From Puccinia triticina (lineage: Eukaryota; Basidiomycota; Pucciniomycetes; Pucciniales; Pucciniaceae), in contig NC_070574.1 in NCBI RefSeq assembly GCF_026914185.1, positions 2,604,501 to 2,668,500 of the forward strand: 64,000 nt of DNA, in the 5' to 3' direction. Position numbers and translations under genes: made by a program. Shown here piece by piece: positions 11,161-24,102 of the stretch. The notes beneath the pieces are model-generated. The model ran no database searches and was not told where the DNA came from. It saw nothing but the letters and a program-made list of their open reading frames with translations. Every line of letters starts with the position of its first letter. Positions within the stretch are counted from its first letter, which is position 1.

Positions 11161-12878
11161 CTATCCCAATACCTTTGCATATGTCCTTTTGGCATTGCAA
11201 CAGGCACAGAACACCACACCGTGATGAAGGATCGGTTGGCGGCGGTAGCTACCAACAGTGGCATTGGCTTAGACAGATATTTGAAATTGTGGAGAAGCTG
11301 GCGCGTCCCAGTGAAATGATGGGATGCACCAGTATCAAATATGGCAGGAGGACTTACCAGATCTTCTCCCAAAGCCATGTTTCTGAAATCAATCTGATCC
11401 AGATCGTCTGGGACGTCCCCAATTTCCAGGAGCTGAGCCGATGCCTCTCCCCCCCCGGCTGAGTTGGCGGAGTGAGCATTTGAGTTGGGAGGATGTTGTT
11501 GCCGATTTTTGGAGCTGGCATACCTTGGGCGGTAGAGATCGGCTAACCTTTTCGCCTGGACTTGATGTTGAGACATGGGGGGGAGGGCTCTGGAGACTGG
11601 AGGGCCGTTTGCTGTCTGTTGAGTCGGTTGGGTGTAGAGCAAACCCACAAAAGTGGCTTGAGTGCGATTTGCTGGCATGGGAAAAGGCAAGACACCCAGT
11701 CCACGGAGGCGTTTGTTGATCTGATTCGGTTTCGGGCGTTGAGGACAGTCTCGAAGATAGTGATCGGCGGCTCCACATTGCCAACAGCGATGAGCAGTTG
11801 CCGCGTAGAAATCTAAAGCATCCGGCCAATTTTCTTCAGGTACATCGGCCAAGAAAGCTTCGAAATCGAAGTCTCCATCTCCGTTCGCCGCCAGTAGGAC
11901 CGACGGTGCCGCGGCAGTTGTCAAAGAGGCTTCCAACGCTGTTGAGTCTGTATGTTGTTTCTTACAGATGTCAAAAGTGTTGACCAGCGCGTTGAATTTT
12001 GGAACACTCTTCGATTCGTCATTTTGCATCGCATTCTCGATTCGTTGCTCGAAATCTTTCTTGAACGGGACAGACGACCGCATGACGGCTCGTTGAAAAA
12101 TAAAGCCAAAGAAAACATCGGAGTGAATTCTGACGTTCAGGTTGTTCCACTCCGTATAGAGATTTCTCATCGTAGAGGACATGCCGACGCCGTCCAAGTC
12201 GTCAACCGAGAAGTTTAAGAATTTGTTCCAGACATTGTACTGGGCCGCCCGAGACACGACCGAAAACTTCTTCTTGAGGTACGAGAGCATTTCAATGGCG
12301 GTCTTCATCTGTTGTAGATCTGACACTAGCGATTGATGCACCCCTTCGAGAACGACCATCCGCGCAATCTTTTCGAAAATGACATTGTCGATCGGTTTGA
12401 AAAAGAAGTCCCCGCTCAACATATGCCTGTTTCCAACTTCTTGCAATTCATGAAGCCACTGCGCCATGTTGTTGCCGTTGGCTGCCAAGTGTTTGTCGTC
12501 GGTCCAGCGGTCGTTGATGAGCTTGGCCGTCTGACTGACCAGCTTAGCTTGCTCGAGCTGAAGTTTGGCGGCCAGAAAATCTTGCTGCGCTCAATTCAGA
12601 TCGCCTCCTAGCCCTGCAATCGCTTGATTGTTCGTTCCAGCTGGCTGGACTTGGTTGATGTGAGGAGGTACGTTCCTCGGTTGATTGATTGCCGGGCCAG
12701 TTGTCGGAGGCACAATGGGCGGCCGAGGTCCAGATGTCGACGCTCGGATGGTGTCGTCGGCTCCCCTGTTCCCGGCCGTAGATCCTGTAACCAAGTCGAA
12801 CAAATTACTCATCCGCAGTCCGCCGTCCGGTACAAAATCGTCCAGTCCATTGTCGGAAGTCGAGTTTTGTCGAGACAT
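11160..12878 (-). pseudogene. Copia-type gag with start of protease, truncated
   Basis: The frame starts at ATG 12878, hits a TGA at 12591-12593, and continues in the same frame to about 11160, where similarity to Copia proteins ends; the open frame itself runs on to 11007 through unrelated sequence. Features in order: low-complexity N-terminus, a gag core of the UBN2 type, a CCHC zinc knuckle (CWQC-GAAD-H-YLRD-C), a basic linker, and the beginning of a Copia aspartic protease (AIFDTGASHHFTG, catalytic D present). Integrase, reverse transcriptase and RNase H, which should follow, are absent, so the element was cut within its protease. The TGA lies in a coding-like stretch (GGDLN-stop-AQQDFL) and is explained by CGA to TGA. 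Confidence 0.8.
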
Positions 12879-12984
12879 TTTTGTAGATCAAAAAAGAAGG
12901 TAAAGAAGGAAAAAATCTGGGATCGTAAGGCGAGGGACGAAGAAATGGATTACTCACCGCAACGCTACAGGATGCCCACAGTAT

Positions 12985-13485
12985 AAGAGAGGAAGAGAAA
13001 AGAGGGAGTAGAACAGCGACTCCAAGCTTTCCCTTTTCTGCACAGGTAAATGGGGCCACCACACCTTAATAAGCAGGATGGCTAGTCCGCTTAGCTTAAT
13101 TAGGTAGGCTTTTTGTCACTGCTCAGAGAGGAAGAAGGGAAAAATCGGATCTACTTATCCCGGAGCACCCCACAGCGTTACGGCAAAGTAACGCAGATCT
13201 TCCCGATGACGGTCGATTACGCCCTAGACTGGACTACCGGTCGAGAAAATAAAACCGTCGGGTCGAATCGCCGGCTTATGAGGTGAGGAGGTAGATAGAT
13301 TGTTTGGTCGAGATTCGTGTGCCTTGTAGTCGAGATTAGAGGCTCATAACCTATTCAGGGTATGGCTAACTAAGTCTGTGTATTCCACGTAGTATCTCTC
13401 CTCAACCCGGGATTGTCCCGGGATGAGGAGTACTGGTCGTGCTGCGGCGAGTCCGGGAGATGCGTGTGACATCTATGTCACAACA
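12985..13485 (-). repeat. 5' LTR of the Copia element (inner edge approximate)
   Basis: Read on the minus strand, the segment starts TGTTGTGACATAGATGTCAC at 13485, a TG start with a short hairpin, as usual for Copia LTRs. The inner edge, near 12985, was not fixed because no second LTR is available for comparison and no clear primer-binding site was seen. It lies 211 bp from the start codon of the Rab gene, in opposite orientation. Confidence 0.55.
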
Positions 13486-13696
13486 GGATCCACAAACATC
13501 AAGCGGAGATCCGCCGAAATCCGCCAGGCATGATCTTCGGACCGCAAATATCTGCCCTGATGCGCATACCTCCTCCGGATAGCCCGAGTGCCTACCGGAT
13601 ATCCCGCACGGGATATCTGGTCACGGGTTGATCTATCCAACCAAGCAAGCCCCTAGAAGAACAAGAACACATAGGAGCACCCATCGACACGAGATC

Positions 13697-15068
<1,372 letters not shown>

Positions 15069-16498
15069 CTCTTCTTCTTTGTAATTGCATATGCCATATC
15101 TCTTTTCACTTTGCCCCCATCCGTTTAATTTTTTTCTTCCCCAGTATTACTCCGTATATTAGGTTTCCCTTTTTGTCGATTTGGTTGTAATTCGATCGAT
15201 GGTGGTTTCACATTTCTTTCCACTTCTCTTCCTCCTTCTATCTCTCTCATCAAATTCGTACACAAAAGAACCAGTAAAAAAGCTGATTATCGAAGACAAG
15301 AGGGAATTCAAGGCTGGATATGATACATAGAAAGATAAAATGTTTTTGAATCAACACATCTTCTTCCTCTTCACATATCTCTGTGTAGTTGTTCTCTTGT
15401 TTTGTGTTTCTACTCCTGCTTTTTATCATGTTGTGTAAGGGTGATTAACTCTTGTGTGTCCTGTTCACTATCAATATATCATGTCCATGCATTTGCAGAC
15501 AAAATTGACCGAAAAATAACTGTTTTCATCTCCACATAGATGTAGTCCATGTAAACAAAAAAAGAAAGGCCATGTGTTCCATCATCGTTGTCCAACATCC
15601 CGCTCTCAAGCTCCTATGATAGGAAAGTCCATTATGTATTGAGTTGGCGGAGCATACTTTTGCGCTGAAAATGAATGTGGCACAGAAGGGGTATTGGCAG
15701 TTGATGCCTAAATTCATGAAAATCGTGATTGAATATTGGCTGGGGTCCCAGCTCACATCATCTTTGACCTTGTGTTTTATGAAGCCAGGTTAGATAGCGT
15801 CATGAATTGAGCATGATGAAGTCAAGCGAAAGCTTGCTGAAACCTCAACGATTGCGGTGAAAAGTTTGATCACCTGTCAACTAAACATGTTGATGACGCA
15901 ACAAACGGGGTCTTCTGCAGCCAATCATAAACAGCAGTCAGCACCTTATCTTGTATGTCGGCGAAGTGCCTCTGTTGGTGGACGGGGGACGCCGCTCCTC
16001 GGAGCGGCCCTGCGGGACGGCCCCCCTGCTCGGGTCTGCATGCTGATCAGTTCGGGCTCTGCATGACGTCAGAGGGCGTAGCTTGCCGTCCGGCCAGAGT
16101 CGCTGGGCGGCTGGGGCCGGCGGTGTTGTGGCGGGTTGAAGAATTGGATCTGGGTTTGAGCGGCGAAGTCTGGACCGCCATACATCCCCGCCGAGGCCTG
16201 GAGCCAAACAAGAGCAGGCGGACAGGCAGGCAGCTGACTGGGAGGGCGGAGGGAGACGTCGGAGATTCGGGGAATCGAATTGAATACCCAAAAGGGTGGG
16301 AGAGCCAAACAAGACCCGGCTGGAGGCTGGCCCAATAAAAGCCACCTTCCTACACTTCACACACCATCGCATTTGCATGTAGCCACTCGGATCCACCGGA
16401 AACCACCAAAAGCGGAAACGGGCCCACCACTCCATCCTCGCCTTCGCCAGTCCACAAGCTAGACTCAAGTCACACCCTCCCCCTCACCAGTCGACGAG
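15069..16498. other. Intergenic between the Rab and OSBP genes
   Basis: I find no gene. The first part is the AT-rich 3' flank of the Rab gene. From about 15960 to 16340 the sequence is GC-rich with long accidental open frames on both strands; none has motifs or plausible splicing. The last 150 bp, pyrimidine- and CACC-rich, are the likely promoter and leader of the downstream gene. Confidence 0.5.
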
Positions 16499-18648
16499 AT
16501 GATGGGCGTTTTCTCAGCCGTTGCGGCCAGGGCTGGAATCAAGGACCCAACCACCCAACCAAACGATCGTAAGTCTCTACCTCTGATTCCATTCGCGCAA
16601 TCTCTCTTCCTACATATCCTGATAAGCCTCTCAACCCTACATACATATACTGACAATTATCTCACCCACCCTCCACCCCAAACACCAACTGGTCACCCAC
16701 ATGCCCCGTCTCCGTCAGCAGGAACCCAGGAAGAAAATGAAGAGGTCAGCATATGATGTCACCAATTTTCCCATATACAGACTGACCGTGTTTTCTGTTC
16801 TTGTAGGCCAGCGACGAAGAGGTTTTAGACGAGGAGCCAAAACACATGCTCCTGGCATTGATCTCACAGCTCAGAGTCGGAATGGACCTTCACAAAGTCA
16901 CCCTTCCCACGTAAGAACGCCCTTCTCGCCCAAAATTCAATGAAAGCAAACTAATAATCATAATGATGGTACTTCAAACCTGGATGCTGACGGACGCAAA
17001 TTCTGTTGGGTCCTTTTTTCTAGGTTTGTATTGGAGCCCAGAAGCATGCTCGAACGGATTACAGATTTCTTAAGTCATCCTGATCTCATCTTCGGGTATG
17101 TCCGGGCTCTTTTGCCTCCCCAGATCAGATCGACCCATCACCTCTCCACATTTCGCTCGTAACAAACAGTGTCAGTCAGCAAGAAGATCCCACCGAAAGA
17201 TTCATCCAGGTCTTGCGCTACTATCTCGCTGGATGGCACATCAAACCCAAAGGCGTCAAAAAACCGTACGAGCAGTCATTCATGATTTTTAGTCTGCCCG
17301 GGTTAAACTGATCATTAACATCAACCATCATTATTTTTGTTTGCCTTTTGTAAAACAAAAAGATATAATCCGATCCTAGGAGAATTTTTTAGATGTAGAT
17401 ATGAATACCCAGACGGAAGTCAAGGTTTTTACATCGCAGAACAAGTCTCCCATCACCCCCCAATCTCAGCATTCTATTACGTCTCTCCGACCAATCAAAT
17501 CGAAATTTGGGGGGATTTACGACCCAAAAGTAAATTCCTCGGGAACAGCGCGGCGACGATCATGGAGGGCGTCAGTCACCTAAGGTTTGTCGACCGGGAG
17601 GAAGACGGACATTACCAAATCACGATGCCCAACATGTTTGTCTCATCATCCCACCCTTTTCTGTCTTTGCTTTCATTCGCCAGTGCATTGATGATCGATT
17701 TGGGAAACACCATACAGGTATGCACGCGGGATTTTGTTTGGGAAGATGATCTTGGAACTAGGAGACGAGTCGCGTGTTCAAACCGCGGCTAATGACATTT
17801 ATTGCGATGTGGAGTTCAAGACCAAAGGTTTTTTCGGCGGAGATTATAATGCGATCGGGGGCCGAGTTCGAGATCAGACTGGGATAGTTGGTGAGATCTC
17901 TGGCAAGTGGAATGAGGTGATGGAGCTGAAGAGGACCAAGGTACGAATAAAATTAGCATATTTCGACGATCTTTTTCTTTGTGCGTGTCATGATGGGTTG
18001 ACGTTGATTGATAGGGCAAGACAGAAACAATCTTTGATGCCTCGAAAGCAACAGTAACTCAAAAGATCGTCCAGCCCGAGCAAGATCAGGACTGGAACGA
18101 GTCCCGAAGACTCTGGTCGAAAGTCACCCGGGCGATCAAGAAGAAGGACCTTGATGCGGCTACCCTGGCGAAGACCGCTATCGAAGACTTTCAGAGAGAC
18201 CGCGCCCGGCTGCGCGAGGAAAAGGAAGAGAAATGGGAACCGGTGTTTTTTGAGTTGAGAGATGAAGACGAATGGAAACCGAAATTCACGTGAGTGTTTA
18301 CCCATACACTCACTCACTTCCGCGCCAGAAATCCAGGGATGGATATGGATGGGGCCCTAGAGAAGTGTAGCTCGTTGGGAGATGAAAATGCTGATTGGAT
18401 CTCCAAAACAACCCCGATACAGATTGCCTGAAGACAAGCAAGAAAGAATCAAAGCGGTCGAGAAGTTTATCTTCGACTACCATTCGACACCGCCACCAGA
18501 CAACCCGACCGACCAAGCCTCCTCAGCCCCGCCCCCCACATCCCCCACCCAGACACATTGCCCCAAGCCCGATCGACGCAGCTCTACAACCGCCAGCTCC
18601 CCTCCTCCGGCTGCCGCTAAAAATCTGGACCAGTCTGCGTCCGGTTGA
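16499..18648 (+). CDS. Oxysterol-binding protein homologue (Osh/Kes1 family)
   Basis: Exons I can chain with matching phases: 16499-16568, 16722-16744, 16807-16910, 17024-17095, 17170-17265, 17363-17635, 17718-17940, 18015-18289, then less certainly 18329-18364 and 18423-18648. This gives 465 residues. The family signature EQVSHHPP is at about residues 148-155, and the core (MLLALISQLRVGMDLHKVTLP, YNPILGE, GDYNAIGG, ISGKWNE) is that of lipid-transfer ORD domains. There is no PH domain or ankyrin repeat, so it is a short cytosolic type like Kes1/Osh4, known to bind sterol and PI4P and exchange them between membranes. The start ATG has a second ATG right behind it. The C-terminal exons end in a proline- and serine-rich tail; an alternative is readthrough of exon 9 to a TGA near 18425. 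Confidence 0.88.
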
Positions 18649-18721
18649 TCTCCTCTCACACCCCATCATCACTTCCTTTTTCTTTGTGTCTTCCTCTTCT
18701 TCTTTGTCCTTTCAAGAAATA

Positions 18722-18770
18722 TATGCATTTACATATATATACATATATATATATATATACACATATATAT
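18722..18770. repeat. AT/ATAC microsatellite
   Basis: An ACATATATATAC-type run of about 50 bp lies in the 3' flank of the OSBP gene. Confidence 0.85.
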
Positions 18771-19651
18771 AGAAACGTTATAGGGGAACATCTTTCTTTT
18801 TCATCTAAGATTCGAGGCGCATTCTAAATCAGTTGGTTGTGCGTGTATGTTGACAATTGTACCATTCTCTTTTGTTTGATCCTGATCTTCTCTTACTTCC
18901 ATAACAAAAACAATTAACGCTGTTTTTTTTTAATGACTGCTTACTTCCTACACTCGTCGTCTTCTGGTCACCTGATGTTGTTATGATTAGTTCGCGTTCT
19001 TCGTTTACACCCCATGATGTCGTCACCCCCCTCAAAAAAAAAACACCCCATCCCGCTAAATGACTCATGGTCCAAGCATCGGCAAGCTCAGCAAGTGTGG
19101 AGTAGAAAAAACACATGTCCAGGCCAATTCTGAAAAGCTGCCCGGATACCAGGTAAGCCTCCACTGTGGTGGACGGCCCCGCTGCTCGCTCCCGCTTGAG
19201 AATGCGCGGCAGGGGCGGACGGACGGCGCCCGACTCGGTAACACGTGCGCGGCAGATGCCACTCCCGCGGGGCAGCGCCAAAAACACCCAACCTTTGCGC
19301 CCTTGTATTCTTCCAATGAAGAACAAACAATGAACAAGCATGGCTCTGGAGCGGTTTCCTTGAGTTTCCTTGACTTCCCATCCAAATATCTACATATGTA
19401 CTTGGGTTTCTTCGCTTCGATCGACCTATGTATACATAGCCACAATGATCATGGCGCCTGGATGAATTCAGACACGATGTGTGGCTGAAGAATAATTTAC
19501 TGTATGTGCACAGGACCAGACAGGATCACGTGTGCATGAAGAATTCGAGGTGGATATAAGACAAATGATGACCAGTCCTCTTCACTCGCCACATCCTCTC
19601 AGAAAAGTTCATCCACACCATCAATCGAGTCACAAATTCATTCAACCAACT
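18771..19651. other. Intergenic region with promoter of the secreted-protein gene
   Basis: No gene is supported. Open frames on both strands around 19060-19480 overlap each other and lack motifs. A GGATATAAG TATA-like box sits at 19552-19560, about 95 bp before the ATG of the next gene. Confidence 0.5.
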
Positions 19652-20153
19652 ATGCGAAACTCCAGCTTATTTTTCCTCATCGCGCTGCTATACATCCAAA
19701 GTGAAGTTGCCCATGCTTTGGGCATAAACCGGAAATTCCTCTGCAACAGACCCTCCAAACCAAACGCCAAGGGCGTCTGTATGGCGAGGATCAATAAAAA
19801 TGACCTTATAAAATACAGCGATCCAAAGTTTTTGCGTAATAGTGATTGGATTGGTAAGTGTTCCGCACCCCCTTTCGCCTTCAGAGCAACAGCTAAGCTG
19901 ACAATGCCTCCGTTTTAATCTAGCTTATTCTGCCAAACCTAGCGCCCGAGGCTACACCTGTCAAGGAGTGAAGTTTGGCAGCCCTTTTGGGCAGGCACTA
20001 TTTTGTTGCAACCTCAAAATTCCCCCACTTAACGTGCGTTTTGGACTTGGACCGCTTGCTGCGAGTGATCACAATCACTGATGAACTTTTGACTCTGCAC
20101 AGTACGTGGCCTTTACCGATCAAGAGGTTACTCAAAATTGCTATCCTGCCTGA
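19652..20153 (+). CDS. Small secreted cysteine-rich protein, candidate effector
   Basis: Three exons, 19652-19853, 19924-20033 and 20103-20153, give 363 nt and 120 residues. Junctions are in phase (1, then 0), introns are 70 and 69 nt with GT...AG ends, and the second has a CTGAT branch-like site. The first 22 or so residues (MRNSSLFFLIALLYIQSEVAHA) form a typical signal peptide. The mature part has six cysteines, two of them adjacent (ALFCCNLK), suggesting three disulfides. I recognise no domain. Small size, signal peptide and cysteines match rust haustorial secreted proteins, so effector is an inference. It shares no evident sequence with the three-gene family at 46-52 kb. Confidence 0.78.
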
Positions 20154-20340
20154 CTCAAAAGCGTGGCTGGATTTACCATCTACATAGCATGCCATGTGTA
20201 ACCATTTGCTACTAGCATACACGAGCAACGTATTGAAGATTACAATTTGATAGATGCATAAGACATTGAAAAACTTCAGAAATATATTATTTAAGCAATG
20301 ATTATGTTTGACGCGGAGCAAGGTCTACTAGCCAGACACC

Positions 20341-21241
20341 ATAAATTTACGGACTTATTTTGCGCACTTTCTAGTGCGCACAGTTCCAAACACTTTGTGC
20401 ACTGCGGTGAAGGAAGCAACTTTTTCAAGATTGTTTTTTACAAATCAATTAGACAGGTATTTTATTGTCCTCTGAACTTTTTGTGAGTTGTTTGAAGCTT
20501 TCATGTATGCTTAAAAAACCCATTAAGAAGCAAAAGAAGTACAGTCAGTTGGGGACCTGGAATTCACATTCCCACATGCCAAAAAATGTAATAAATTTAG
20601 ATGATCATGATAGATATATATCTAACTGTTTCAGTTTTGGCCACTTTTTGCAAGAATAACACTTTGAAAAATTAGGAAATTTTACCACCTACTGGCACAC
20701 TGGCAGATTTCATGTGTGACTTCCTGTTTTTTGAAAGTGTTATTCTTAAGCAAAAAAAAACTCTGAAGGGGCTGCATATATACACATTAAATTATTTAGA
20801 GATTTTGGAATTCAGGAACTTGAATTCCAGGTGAACAGGTCCACAAATGACTGTGCTGGCTTTGCTTCTTCATGGGTTGTTTTAGCATACAAGAAAGCTT
20901 CAAAAAACTCCCATAAATTTCAGAGAGGAAAACAAAATACCTGTCTATTAGGGGGTATCAAATATGACCAAATACACCATTATGTAATTGGCAGGTTTGA
21001 AAAAACCCACCATTTGTATAACATGTTTTTCCTTCATTTACCCCATTTCATTGTTCATGATCCATTGGTGATGAATTTGATTTTTGGCTAATTGACTGGT
21101 TTCTAATTTATTGATCTGTAAAAAAAATCTTGAAAAAGTTTCTTCCTTCACCTGCAGTGTGCAAAGTGTTTGGAACTGTGCACACTGCACAGTGAGTGAA
21201 GAGTTTCTTGCAGTGCACAAACTGAGTCTGTAAAGTTATAT
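20341..21241. mobile_element. Non-coding inverted-repeat element, about 0.9 kb
   Basis: The left end (ATAAATTTACGGACTTATTT TGCGCAC, then AGTTCCAAACACTTTG) returns inverted at the right end (CAAAGTGTTTGGAACTGTGC ... GACTCAGT...TAAAGTTATA). Arms are about 90 bp and diverged. The interior is AT-rich with no credible ORF. The same CGGACTTA-TTTGCGCAC wording occurs inside the terminal repeats of the 53461-60523 element, so the two may be related MITEs. No clean target duplication was found. Confidence 0.55.
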
Positions 21242-22064
21242 AATGACTAGGGAACTTGCGGCTGCGCCGCAGAAAATTAACTCATCATGTCTGCCGCAAA
21301 AGATGAAACTGGCACAGAATAATAAACAAACAGTTCTTGTTACTTTCTTATTTTGGTGTAATGAAAATTGTAACAAAAGAGGAAATTCAGCATTCTTGGT
21401 CAAACCACTGAGTTGGGACAAATTAATCATGGAGCAACCCCAAGTTCACAGGTGGACATGTAAAGTTGAAAAAAAGAATGCATTTTCAAACCATAAACAT
21501 CACTCCCCCCGTCTCCACCAAAAACTTTGACCCCCCAGGGGTTGCACATGATAAATAAGCCCATTTATCACGTATAACACGGCAGCCAAACAGGGCCTAT
21601 AATATAGCAAAAAAAAAACCTGTCCTGGTGGATGACCTGAAAATAAAAAGAAAATTATGTCTTGGCAGATTCATCTGGAATTATGTTTGATTGTGTTTCA
21701 ATGAATTTGCTATTGACAAACATAATTTGTTGAAATACCATGGAGGAGGAAATATCTTAATTAACTCAGATAAATACAGCTGAAGGATATGTTGGTGAAA
21801 TTTAGTGGTTAAGAAAAGCCTTGTGAGTTTTTTTGCAGATACTGTTATTTTGCTACTTTACACAATGTATCTATGGGGACTCTACTTGGAACCCTGGGGG
21901 AGTATATGTATTGCAATGGGGCATCAAATGAACAGCAAGAAAATCCTGTTGTGAGAGATACTGAATCGGGGTGGCTGGGTCTCATCTTCTCTGATTTAGG
22001 CAAGATGGAATATGGAGGGGTGGACAGAAATCCCACTGCGGGATCGACGAGGAGGCCTTTATAC
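21242..22064. other. Gene-free stretch
   Basis: I see no gene. A terminal-like GCCAAACAGGGCC, the complement of the GGCCCTGTTTGGC end of the large element at 53461, occurs near 21592-21604, so a fragment of that repeat family may end here. Confidence 0.4.
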
Positions 22065-22249
22065 GTCAAGTGTACTAACCACTGTACTAAGGACGCTTGG
22101 ATATGAATGGCTGCAGGTGGGTGAAAGAACATCCACTGGTGTCACATGAAGATCCCTAATTGAGGGGAAGACCCGTAAATGACAGGTCATGAATGAGTGA
22201 CACCAGCAGGTATGATAAAGCTAAGAGTAGCAGAACCACAACCTGACAG
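22065..22249. repeat. 185-bp direct repeat, copy 1
   Basis: This segment is repeated at 22394-22578 with no difference that I could find by eye, 329 bp downstream. It starts GTCAAGTGTACTAACC and ends CAACCTGACAG. Its first 30 bp carry the 5' half of the tRNA-like sequence on the minus strand. Confidence 0.85.
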
Positions 22250-22353
22250 CCCCCCGTGCTATGAAAGGGGTTTATCATACCAAGACTCCATAATATCCTA
22301 GGTATCACGCGGTAGCGCTGGGCTCATAACCTGTGAAACTCCATAAAATATTA

Positions 22354-22425
22354 TGTGTCCTATGGGAGTTGAACCCATGTCTCTTATATCCATGTCAAGT
22401 GTACTAACCACTGTACTAAGGACGC
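22354..22425 (-). tRNA. tRNA-like sequence (pseudo-tRNA or SINE head)
   Basis: The 72-nt minus-strand sequence folds by eye as a tRNA. Acceptor GCGTCCT pairs with AGGACAC except for one C-A. The D arm is GTAC-AGTGGTTA-GTAC, and the T arm is ATGGG-TTCAACT-CCCAT with a good loop. The anticodon arm (CTTGA-CATGGAT-ATAAG) is imperfect and position 33 is not T, so the anticodon (TGG by position) is doubtful. A decayed tRNA or the tRNA-derived head of a SINE is more likely than a working gene. Confidence 0.5.
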
Positions 22426-22578
22426 TTGGATATGAATGGCTGCAGGTGGGTGAAAGAACATCCACTGGTGTCACATGAAGATCCCTAATTGAGGGGAAGA
22501 CCCGTAAATGACAGGTCATGAATGAGTGACACCAGCAGGTATGATAAAGCTAAGAGTAGCAGAACCACAACCTGACAG
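22394..22578. repeat. 185-bp direct repeat, copy 2
   Basis: Second copy of the segment at 22065-22249. It overlaps the 5' half of the tRNA-like sequence, and the gene-like minus-strand sequence at 22579-24102 abuts its right edge. Confidence 0.85.
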
Positions 22579-24102
22579 TAATTGAGGAGAAGGGGACTTT
22601 TGAGGTGAGTTGGGTCTTGCAAGCCAAGGATACGGATGTTCAGATGGTCCTGCGTTGGGATGGACGGATGGCTTGGAAGGGGGTCCGCGCTGCCCTCCTC
22701 GCCCCACTCCTCTCGCTCCAGCAGAAGCTTCAGGTAGGCCTCAAGGGCGCCATTGAGAGTTGGTTCCTCAGCCGCGCCAACCAGTCCATGATGAAAATTG
22801 ATGGCCTTGTCTGGGGATGTAGTACCTGCCTGGTCGCCAGCCAAACCCCCATCTTCGCCAAGAGCTACGTCAAGCTCGTCTCGAAAACCGGAGAGTACCA
22901 GAAGCAATTCAATAGAGAAAAAAACGAAATCAGCCAATAGATTCAAGGTTAGTTTTGTCAAGGGACCAGCGGAACCTGTGCAGGCGATTGAAATTCAAGA
23001 TTCTTGAGGTTCTTCTACGGTGACGGCGAGGCAACTGCTTGAGGAACGCCGTGAGCTTAAGTAAGGCAACGGTTGGTAGGTCGGTTCTTCTGTTAACGCT
23101 GGCGAGCTGGAAAAAGAACATATGTGGTCAAACGTGTTCTCTTCTGACAATGAGGAAGTCTTGGAAGTCCATGACCCGCACAAATTTTGTGAAGCCGTCC
23201 AGGAGCTTCTTGGTATTGGCCTCCTGGGAATTCATCTGGAGTAAGATTGGCCTGTTGGCTTCGACGAGTCGGTTGAGGAGAGGGCTTTTGTACATCAAAC
23301 TGTGGGTTGCAAGATCAGTGGAAGTGATGTAGATGGAAGTACTCTGGAAGAAATGTGACCAAAGAAAGCCCATACCAAATTGTTTGTGTGAGCTGGATGC
23401 CCGACCAACAAGTTGTAAATTTGAAGAGATCCAAAAATGACAGAATGCTAATCCATTGAATACACCAATCAATGCGAGACATTTCCGATCAAGTGAGCTT
23501 GTATTCTCTTGTATGTTGAGAACATTTGGGTGACAATCAATTTGCAGTTACACAGGGGGTTGACTTTTGCGGACTGGATATTTGCAGCGGTGGTGTTTGT
23601 TTCTCACTGGAAATGGGAGTTGGTTGATGAGCGCATCCGGATGGAACTCGCGTACCAAGCAATAGCGGCCAGTCTCATCAGGCGGGGAAACACAAAAAAT
23701 TTACAAATTCTATTGGCCACTTTGTGTGAGCCAAATTTGGGATCAGCTGGCATATGTACGCGCCAAGGATGGAAGTTGAACATAATCAGGAATTGACTAT
23801 GCATCTCACGCAAACAGGGAATTACTGGATTAAGGAAACAGAGCAGCGGACACAGCATTCATGGAAAGTGCATTTGGAACCTTGCTCAGTTGAAATTGGT
23901 AACTGATAGACATTTGAATTTCTGTTGTGAGCCGCATTTGGATACTATTTATCAATCCAAGGTTGGAACAGCTGGCTGGGTTGGACAAAAGCTTTTCTCC
24001 GCCCTCAGGGGCGACAGTTTGGGCACAACAAATATAAAAGGGGGCTGATGTTGGAGATGTGTACCGGTAAGGCCGCTGGGAGGTATTGACTGGCTCTGCC
24101 AT
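22579..24102 (-). pseudogene. Possible minus-strand gene or gene fragment, unknown product
   Basis: Several minus-strand stretches show biased, C/G-ending codons and look like exons. They are: a start MAEPVNTSQRPYRYTSP at 24102; a segment ETGRYCLVREFHPDALINQL near 23680-23620; a segment LMYKSPLLNRLVEANRPILL near 23300-23120; a basic segment near 23080-22930; and an acidic, leucine-rich segment (EAYLKLLLEREEWGEEG) near 22740-22650. I could not chain them with consistent splice phases, and the last runs into the duplicated tRNA-like repeat. I recognise no family. It may be a real gene with complex splicing or a broken one. Confidence 0.3.

Noticed and set aside
15938..16468. Long overlapping frames on both strands in GC-rich DNA
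   Set aside because: Frames overlap fully in opposite directions, with no motif or splicing; high GC makes stops rare.
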